Source of the DNA: Nonomuraea spiralis
GTDB taxonomy: Bacteria > Actinomycetota > Actinomycetes > Streptosporangiales > Streptosporangiaceae
Direction: 5' to 3'
Assembly: GCF_014648435.1 (NCBI RefSeq)
Contig: NZ_BMRC01000022.1
Span: 62,001-126,000 of the forward strand
Length of the DNA: 64,000 nucleotides
A program made the translations under genes and the position numbers. Below the pieces are notes generated by a model that was not told the DNA's origin, ran no database searches, and was given only the letters and a program-made list of their open reading frames with translations. Shown here one piece after another: positions 58,928 to 64,000 of this stretch. Each line of letters begins with the position of its first letter. Position 1 is the stretch's first letter.

Positions 58928-60434
58928 ATATGGTTTCACGTGTCCGTACGGACGCGGGCTCGGCCACCTGGACGGCGGCGGGCTTGGCGCGCAGCAGGGA
59001 GAAGGCGAGCACGGCGGCCGCCGTCGACAAGGCCGCGCCGATCGCCATGCCGACGGACATCGACCCGGTGAAGGCCGCCCGCGCGGCGGCGAGCAACTGC
59101 GGGTCGCCGACGGCGACCGCGCCGGCCAGCGACTCCCGAACGGCCGCAGGCGCCTGCGCCGGCAGCCGGCTCAGATACCCGGCGGTCAGGGCGCTGCCCA
59201 GCACCGCGACGCCCAGCGCGCTGCCCGCCTGGGAGATGGTGCTGTTCATGGCCGAGCCCGCGCCCGCTTCCTCGGGAGGGATCGCGCCCATCAGCGCGGT
59301 GACCGCGGCAGGGGTGGCCAGCCCGGCGCCCATGCCCATCACCACCAGCGCCGCGCCGAGCAGCGGGTAGCCGCTGCCGGGGGTCAGCGACCACAGCAAG
59401 GCGAAGCCGGCGGCCGTGATGAGCATGCCGGTCGTGACCATGGCCCGGTTGCTGAAGCGGCGTCCCAGCGTCGCCCCGGCCATGTTGAACGCCGCCGAGG
59501 CCGCCGCGAACGGCAGCAGCGCCAGGCCCGCCCGCAGCACCCCGTAGCCCACCACGAGCTGGACGTACTGGGTGAGGGCCAGCATCATGCCCGCCGCCGC
59601 GAACGCCAGCAACATCACCGAGAAGGTGCCGCCCGTGAAGTTCCGGTCGCGGAAGATGCGCAGCGGCAACATCGGCGCAGGCGTACGCAGCTCCCAGACC
59701 ACGAACGCGGCCATCACCACGAGCCCGGACACCAGCACGCCGGTGGGGACCAGGCCGCCCCAGCCGTGCTCCGACGCGGCGGTGATCGCGTACACCACGG
59801 CCACCATCCCCACGGTGCACAGCACCGCGCCCACCACGTCGGTACGGCCGGCCGCACCGGTGGACTCGGGCATCAGCCACGCCGCGGCGGCGATCGCGAC
59901 GGCGGCGACGGGCACGTTGACCAGGAACACCGAGCCCCACCAGAAGTGATCGAGCAGGAAGCCGCCCAGCGACGGCCCGATCAGGATGCCGGTCAACGAC
60001 ACGGTGCTCCAGGCGGCGATGGCCTTACGCCGCTCTTCGGCGTCGAACACGGTGACCAGGATGGACATGGTCGTCGGCATGACCAGTGATCCGCCGACCC
60101 CCATCAGCGCCCTGGCGGCGACGAGCACGCCCGGCGCGGTCGTCATGGACGCCAGCAGCGACGCGACCGCGAATACGCTCAGGCCGATGATCAGCATGCG
60201 CTTGCGGCCGTAGCGGTCGGCCAGCGCGCCCGCGGTCAGCAGCAGGCCGGCGAAGGCGAGGGTGTAGGAGCTGATGATCCACTGGATGTCCTGCGGGGAG
60301 GCGCCGAGCTCGCTCATCAGCGAGGGGATCGCCAGGTTGAGGATGGTGTTGTCGATCACCAGGACGAGCAGGCTCAGGCAGAGTGCTGCCAGGATCCACC
60401 AGCGGCGCGGATGCGCCGTCCCAGGGGTGTGCAT
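58926..60434 (-). CDS. MFS drug efflux transporter (DHA2/EmrB-QacA type)
   Basis: A 502-residue 14-helix transporter. IDNTILNLAIPSL is motif D1 of the drug:H+ antiporter-2 group, LADRYGRKRMLIIG is motif A, and GSALGVAVLGSAL is near the end. It exports drugs or dyes by proton exchange. ATG at 60434. It lies 50 bases downstream of the DUF6653 gene and upstream of tetR, all on the minus strand. Confidence 0.92.
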   Translation of the reverse strand: MHTPGTAHPRRWWILAALCLSLLVLVIDNTILNLAIPSLMSELGASPQDIQWIISSYTLAFAGLLLTAGALADRYGRKRMLIIGLSVFAVASLLASMTTAPGVLVAARALMGVGGSLVMPTTMSILVTVFDAEERRKAIAAWSTVSLTGILIGPSLGGFLLDHFWWGSVFLVNVPVAAVAIAAAAWLMPESTGAAGRTDVVGAVLCTVGMVAVVYAITAASEHGWGGLVPTGVLVSGLVVMAAFVVWELRTPAPMLPLRIFRDRNFTGGTFSVMLLAFAAAGMMLALTQYVQLVVGYGVLRAGLALLPFAAASAAFNMAGATLGRRFSNRAMVTTGMLITAAGFALLWSLTPGSGYPLLGAALVVMGMGAGLATPAAVTALMGAIPPEEAGAGSAMNSTISQAGSALGVAVLGSALTAGYLSRLPAQAPAAVRESLAGAVAVGDPQLLAAARAAFTGSMSVGMAIGAALSTAAAVLAFSLLRAKPAAVQVAEPASVRTRETI

Positions 60435-60484
60435 GGCTGGTCTCTCATCTTCTTTCGGTACGGCCTTCCGGTCGCGGGTGGGAG

Positions 60485-60985
60485 TCATTCGGCGTTGCCG
60501 TCGGCGGCGGCCCGGCGCAGCCCTTCTTCGTAGATGGCGACGAAGCGGTCGATCTGCCACAGCTGGGAGATGAAGATCAGCGCCCAGCCGAAGACGGCCG
60601 GCCAGGCCTCGACGCGGACCAGGCCGTACACCATGATCGCGGCGCCGAGGGCGGCCATGGCGATCAGCCACCGGAGTGCGGGCCGGTGCGCCTCGGCCGC
60701 CAGCGAGTGGTCGGCGGCGTACATCTTCTCGCCGTAGATGCCCTTCTCCGCCCAGCTCCGGGGCTCGTAGACCGGCTTGAACGCGTGCGGGTTGAGCCAC
60801 ATCCAGATCACGCCCGCCGCGATCGGGGCCGGCGCCCACCAGCCGAGCGCGTCGCGGAAGTAGATCGGCAGCAGGATCGGCGCCAGGCCGGCCATCCGGG
60901 TCCACACACTCCAGGCGTTGGCGTGCCGCTTCCAGGAGTCGTCGTTGAGACCGAACGTCGCGGCGGCGGCCTGGGTGAGCTTCAT
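60485..60985 (-). CDS. DUF6653 family membrane protein
   Basis: A 166-residue protein with about four membrane helices and a WKRHANAWSVWTRM, AHRPALRWLIAMAALGAAIMVYGL pattern that I associate with DUF6653. The ATG at 60985 follows TGAAGGAGCAATC. It is the first gene of a DUF6653 - MFS - TetR unit. Function unknown. Confidence 0.75.
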   Translation of the reverse strand: MKLTQAAAATFGLNDDSWKRHANAWSVWTRMAGLAPILLPIYFRDALGWWAPAPIAAGVIWMWLNPHAFKPVYEPRSWAEKGIYGEKMYAADHSLAAEAHRPALRWLIAMAALGAAIMVYGLVRVEAWPAVFGWALIFISQLWQIDRFVAIYEEGLRRAAADGNAE

Positions 60986-60987
60986 GA

Positions 60988-61602
60988 TTGCTCCTTCAGA
61001 GGGGGGTTCGCCGGGAACCTCCCGGCCCTGCATCCATAAAACCAGGTTGGAATTTTGTTTTCAAATTACACATAGAGGCGTCGCGGCGTGACCCCGATCG
61101 CTTCGGCGCCGTCTTCGATCGCTACTTCGCGGCCATCCACCGCTATGTCCACCTGCGCCTGGGTGAGCCGGCCGCGGACGACCTGGCCGCGGAGACCTTC
61201 CTGCGTGCCTTCCGCGACCGGAACCGCTTCGACCTCACCTGCCCCAGCGCCCGCCCCTGGCTGTACGGCATCGCCTCCAACCTGGTCGCCGAGCACCATC
61301 GCGGCGAGGCACGCAGATATCGGGCGTTAGCCAGAAGCGCCGACGCCACGGAGATCGACAGCCACGACGAACGCGTGGCGCAACGGGTCTCCGCGGCCGT
61401 GATGCAGCCGCGGCTGGCTACCGGCCTCGCCCGGCTCTCGGCCGGGGACAGGGACGTCCTGCTGCTGGTCGCCTGCGCCCAGCTCAGCTACGACGAGGTC
61501 GCCGATGCCCTCGGCATACCTCAGGGAACGGTGGGCTCACGTCTCAACCGCGCCCGCAAGAAGCTCCGCAAGATCATCGGTCCCGCCGGGGAGGCACTGT
61601 GA
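60988..61602 (+). CDS. ECF sigma factor with uncertain or lost start codon
   Basis: The recognisable sigma sequence begins at about 61072 (IEASRRDPDRFGAVFDRYFAAIHRYVHLRLGE), with region 2 RPWLYGIASNLVAEHHRGEARRYRALA and region 4 LVACAQLSYDEVADALGIPQGTVGSRLNRARKKL. The only in-frame start codon before it is a TTG at 60988, within the opposite gene's ribosome site; the sequence between is AT-rich and not sigma-like. The first few residues seem to be missing, so the gene may be broken or use a rare start. Stop overlaps the next gene's GTG. Confidence 0.75.
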   Translation: MLLQRGVRREPPGPASIKPGWNFVFKLHIEASRRDPDRFGAVFDRYFAAIHRYVHLRLGEPAADDLAAETFLRAFRDRNRFDLTCPSARPWLYGIASNLVAEHHRGEARRYRALARSADATEIDSHDERVAQRVSAAVMQPRLATGLARLSAGDRDVLLLVACAQLSYDEVADALGIPQGTVGSRLNRARKKLRKIIGPAGEAL

Positions 61603-62711
61603 CGAACGAACTCGAAGCGCTCAAGGCCCACCACGACAACCTGCCCGGCCCCGGGCCCGAGGTGACCGCGCGCGCATGGGTACTGGTGGCCCAAGAGGTC
61701 GATGCGGAACGGGCCGGCAGCGGCCACCGTCAGCCGGCGCGGTCACCTCAGCGGCCTGCTCGCGGTTTCCTGGGCGGCCGGCCGGCGCTGAAGGCCGGCG
61801 CGGCCCTGGGCCTCGCGGCGGCGGTGACCGCAGGAATGATCGTGGTACGCGGCGGAGACGGCTCCGCTCCGTTCGGGACCACCCCGGCCAGTGCCGCCGA
61901 GCTGCTCCAGCAGGCGGCCTCTGTCGCGGCGCGGGAGGGCCTACAGCCCGGGCCGGGGCAGTACTTCTACGTCGACCAGAAGACCGTCACGTTCGCCGGC
62001 GGCTCCGAAGGCGAGTACCGCCAGGACCTGCGGCGAGAGATCTGGATGCCCGCCGGGGATCCCGGCAGGGCCGCCCTGACACGCTCGACGTACGGGCGGA
62101 CATCCGTCATCAGCGGAGGAAGCCCGAAGCACGTGCAATCGCCCGGAACAGTGGAGTACCAGCGCGCGGGGCAGTGCCCCGAGGACCCCCTGGGCCTGCC
62201 TCCGGAGGTCGCCGATCTTCCCGCCGACCCTGATCGGCTGCTGGCGAAGATCCGCCAGGACGCGGCGGCGTTCGTCCGGTCCGACCAGCTCAGGCGGGGA
62301 GAGACGACCCTGGGCCAGAACGAGATCGACATGCGGGTCGCGAAGGTCGTCGCGAGCCGGTTGCTCAAGCTGGCGGAGACCCCGCTCATCCCCTCCCGGA
62401 CCAGGTCGACGGTCTTCGGCGCGCTGTCGAAGCTGCCGAACGTGACCGTCGTCCCCGACCTCACCGACACCGCCGGACGCCACGGAGTGGGCGCCTCGCT
62501 CAAGTTCGAGAGCCCCGACGGCTGGGAGCGCGGGGAGCTCATCTTCGAGCGGGCCACGTACCGGTTCCTCGGATACCGGAGCTGGATCGGCCGGCAGGAG
62601 GGCGGACAGGTCAAGGAGGTCCCGAGCGGCAGCATGGCGGTGATGACCGTGAAGGTCGTCGACTCCATGCCGGAGGTCCCGAAGGACGCCGGGAAGCCGA
62701 TGTTCTGCTGA
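61599..62711 (+). CDS. CU044_5270 family membrane protein
   Basis: A 370-residue protein with a membrane helix (LKAGAALGLAAAVTAGMIVV) and a long extracellular part with PGQYFYVDQKTV, GRAALTRSTYG, FVRSDQLRRGETTLGQNEIDMRVAKVVASRLLKLAETPLIPSRTRSTVFGALSKLPNVTVVPDLTDTAGRHG. GTG start overlapping the sigma stop by four bases. It is the putative regulator of that sigma factor. Confidence 0.85.
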   Translation: MTNELEALKAHHDNLPGPGPEVTARAWVLVAQEVDAERAGSGHRQPARSPQRPARGFLGGRPALKAGAALGLAAAVTAGMIVVRGGDGSAPFGTTPASAAELLQQAASVAAREGLQPGPGQYFYVDQKTVTFAGGSEGEYRQDLRREIWMPAGDPGRAALTRSTYGRTSVISGGSPKHVQSPGTVEYQRAGQCPEDPLGLPPEVADLPADPDRLLAKIRQDAAAFVRSDQLRRGETTLGQNEIDMRVAKVVASRLLKLAETPLIPSRTRSTVFGALSKLPNVTVVPDLTDTAGRHGVGASLKFESPDGWERGELIFERATYRFLGYRSWIGRQEGGQVKEVPSGSMAVMTVKVVDSMPEVPKDAGKPMFC

Positions 62712-62761
62712 CGTGCGCCCGCATCCTCTCGAGTTCGGCCCGCGGTCGACCTGGCTGATTC

Positions 62762-63682
62762 TCAGTCGGTGAGGTCGTCGTACCACTGAAGGGTGGCGAC
62801 CTTCAGCGGGTCGGGGGCGGGACCGGCGCCAGGGCCGGGGATGACGTACAGGTCGACGGTGTCGGAGCTGTGATCGCGGGATCCGTTGACGATCCAGTCA
62901 TCCTTGATCCGGCCCGCAGAGACCGGCTGGTCGAAGAAGCCGCCGTCGGGGAGGTTCCACAGCAGGCGATAGCCGACCTTCAATCCGCGTCGCCGCACTT
63001 CGGCACGCACGGTTTTGACCGTCTTGCCCTGCGTCTTGTAGCCGTTCAGGGATTCCTCCCCGGAGGGGTCGTAGGGACTGTCGTCCGCGTAGGGCTCGCC
63101 CGGCTTGGCGGGGCGGCCGATTCCGAAGACGATGCGTCCGGGGAAGTCCGAAGGCATCCAGACCTTGCCGCAGAATGCCGACGCGCAAGGTGTCACCCGC
63201 TGCACCCCCATGCTCCCGCGCCATTTGAAGCCCCCCGGCGCGATCGGGCCGAACAGCTCACCGACCTGGCCCGGCGCCACCGGAATGACCTTCACCGAGA
63301 CGTTCAGCCCGACCGCGCCGAACGCCTCCTCGAAGCGCCGGCGATCAGCTGCGAGGTCGGTGATGGTGAAGCTGAAATAGCCGTCGGCCTTCTTGATGGA
63401 GACCGCCGCGTTGGCATACTCGGTCGCCGGGCCGCCAGAAGGCAGGCCGACGCCGATCGCGACGGCCACAGCCGCCGCGGTGACCGCCGAGGCCAGAACG
63501 GGCCGGCGGGCACGCCGCAGCCCAGGAGCTCCGCCTCCCAGCAACCGCGACAGCCGGGACAGCCGTCGCTGCGGAACCGGCGTCGCCATGATCTCCGCAC
63601 GCAGCTCGCGCGCGCCAGGCCCCGGATCCGGCGCGTGCGGGGCAAGATCGATGGCCCTCACCAGGTTGTCGATGTCGCTCAT
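62762..63682 (-). CDS. CU044_5270-like membrane protein, partner of ECF sigma
   Basis: A 306-residue protein: a cytoplasmic N-terminal part (MSDIDNLVRAIDLAPHAPDP, ELRAEIMATP), one membrane helix (PVLASAVTAAAVAVAIGVGLPSGG) and an extracellular domain. ATG at 63682 overlaps the sigma stop by four bases. The C-terminal part is shorter than in the two other copies. The order (sigma first, membrane partner second) matches the other pairs. Confidence 0.82.
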   Translation of the reverse strand: MSDIDNLVRAIDLAPHAPDPGPGARELRAEIMATPVPQRRLSRLSRLLGGGAPGLRRARRPVLASAVTAAAVAVAIGVGLPSGGPATEYANAAVSIKKADGYFSFTITDLAADRRRFEEAFGAVGLNVSVKVIPVAPGQVGELFGPIAPGGFKWRGSMGVQRVTPCASAFCGKVWMPSDFPGRIVFGIGRPAKPGEPYADDSPYDPSGEESLNGYKTQGKTVKTVRAEVRRRGLKVGYRLLWNLPDGGFFDQPVSAGRIKDDWIVNGSRDHSSDTVDLYVIPGPGAGPAPDPLKVATLQWYDDLTD

Positions 63683-64000
63683 GCTTCCCCCATCGAAATG
63701 ATCGAGAACGTAGGCTGTTCCAGCCCCGCTGCCAGCCGCTTGCGTGCCCGATGCAGCCGCGTACGAGCTGCGATGGCCGTACATCCCATGACTTTGGCGA
63801 TCTGCTTGCTGGTCAAGCCCTCCCAGCAGGCCAGCGCCAGCACCTCGCGATCCCTCTCGGGTAAGTCGTCGAAGGCGGCGCGGACGTGCTCAAGGTCGAC
63901 CGGTGTAACCGGCCGGTCGGCGACCAGCTCCTCACGGAGACGGTCGGCGAGCACCGCTCTGCGCGAGGCGCCGCGATGCTGGTTGGCCAGTACGCGACGG
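63679..64000 (-). CDS. ECF sigma factor, C-terminal part (5' end outside window)
   Basis: The frame is open to the right edge. The visible part has the end of region 2 (RRVLANQHRGASRRAVLADRLREEL) and region 4: RAAFDDLPERDREVLALACWEGLTSKQIAKVMGCTAIAARTRLHRARKRLAAGL. It is the sigma factor of the fourth ECF/CU044_5270-type pair. Confidence 0.9.
   Translation of the reverse strand, partial: RRVLANQHRGASRRAVLADRLREELVADRPVTPVDLEHVRAAFDDLPERDREVLALACWEGLTSKQIAKVMGCTAIAARTRLHRARKRLAAGLEQPTFSIISMGEA

Overview
The window is very GC-rich, dense double-strand-coding DNA with many GTG starts, 4-base stop/start overlaps, leaderless genes and short intergenic gaps. The gene families (BTAD/AfsR-type regulator, ECF42 sigma factors with YCII/DGPF partners, CU044_5270 proteins, DUF6232, DUF2255, WYL and PadR regulators, a Ser/Thr kinase with a beta-propeller) point to a filamentous actinomycete, most likely a Streptosporangiaceae-type organism such as Nonomuraea; the genus is inference. 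The content looks like a chromosomal accessory or arm region. There is no rRNA, phage module, intact transposase or CRISPR array. One tRNA (Thr, GGT) is present.

Layout. 1-1.9 kb: end of a secreted or carbohydrate-active protein, tRNA-Thr, a small conserved protein and a hemerythrin. 1.9-6.8 kb, minus strand: GH25 muramidase, NlpC/P60 endopeptidase and a 1068-residue AfsR-like ATPase regulator, in that transcription order. 6.9-10.3 kb: ABC exporter preceded by a possible leader-peptide/hairpin attenuator, NUDIX, flavin reductase, DUF2255. 10.4-13 kb: GAF-LuxR regulator divergent from an acyl-CoA ligase. 13.2-15.7 kb: an unusual fusion of CopD-CtaG membrane domains to a 2H phosphoesterase-like domain. 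15.6-22 kb: WYL regulator, DinB protein, the first ECF42/YCII pair, K+ channel, PAP2 phosphatase, DUF2750. 22-26.3 kb: Ser/Thr kinase-propeller receptor and a secreted protein. 26.4-27.6 kb: a decayed arsenic locus with an intact ArsR gene and three operator-like copies. 27.7-30 kb: PPOX enzyme, a 15-bp tandem repeat and the second ECF42/YCII pair. 30-34.6 kb: PadR-controlled ABC transporter, then SDR and azoreductase under a divergent MarR. 34.7-40.9 kb: DUF4097, membrane alpha/beta hydrolase with HTH regulator, a pair of small proteins sharing a GDKVGG-QYKQ motif, GNAT, and an ArsR-SRPBCC fusion with a well-resolved promoter and two palindromes. 41-49 kb: S41 protease and two LuxR-type two-component systems facing each other across a penicillin-binding-protein-like serine hydrolase. 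49-54.3 kb: secreted S33 peptidase, the third ECF42/YCII pair, an ECF/CU044_5270 pair. 54.4-64 kb: subtilase, wreckage of a second ECF/CU044_5270 pair, TetR/MFS/DUF6653, a third pair lacking a clear start codon, and a fourth pair cut by the window end.

Themes. Seven ECF sigma genes or remnants occur in 64 kb, in two repeated modules (ECF42+YCII; ECF+CU044_5270). Many one-component regulators have a recognisable palindrome next to their own start, so local autoregulation can be read from sequence. Several loci are caught mid-decay (ars, ECF/CU044_5270). The most novel-looking items are the motif-sharing pair at 37.7-38.7 kb, the CopD-CtaG-2H fusion, and the leader/hairpin arrangement before the ABC exporter. 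All functions are assigned by reading motifs; no database search was run.
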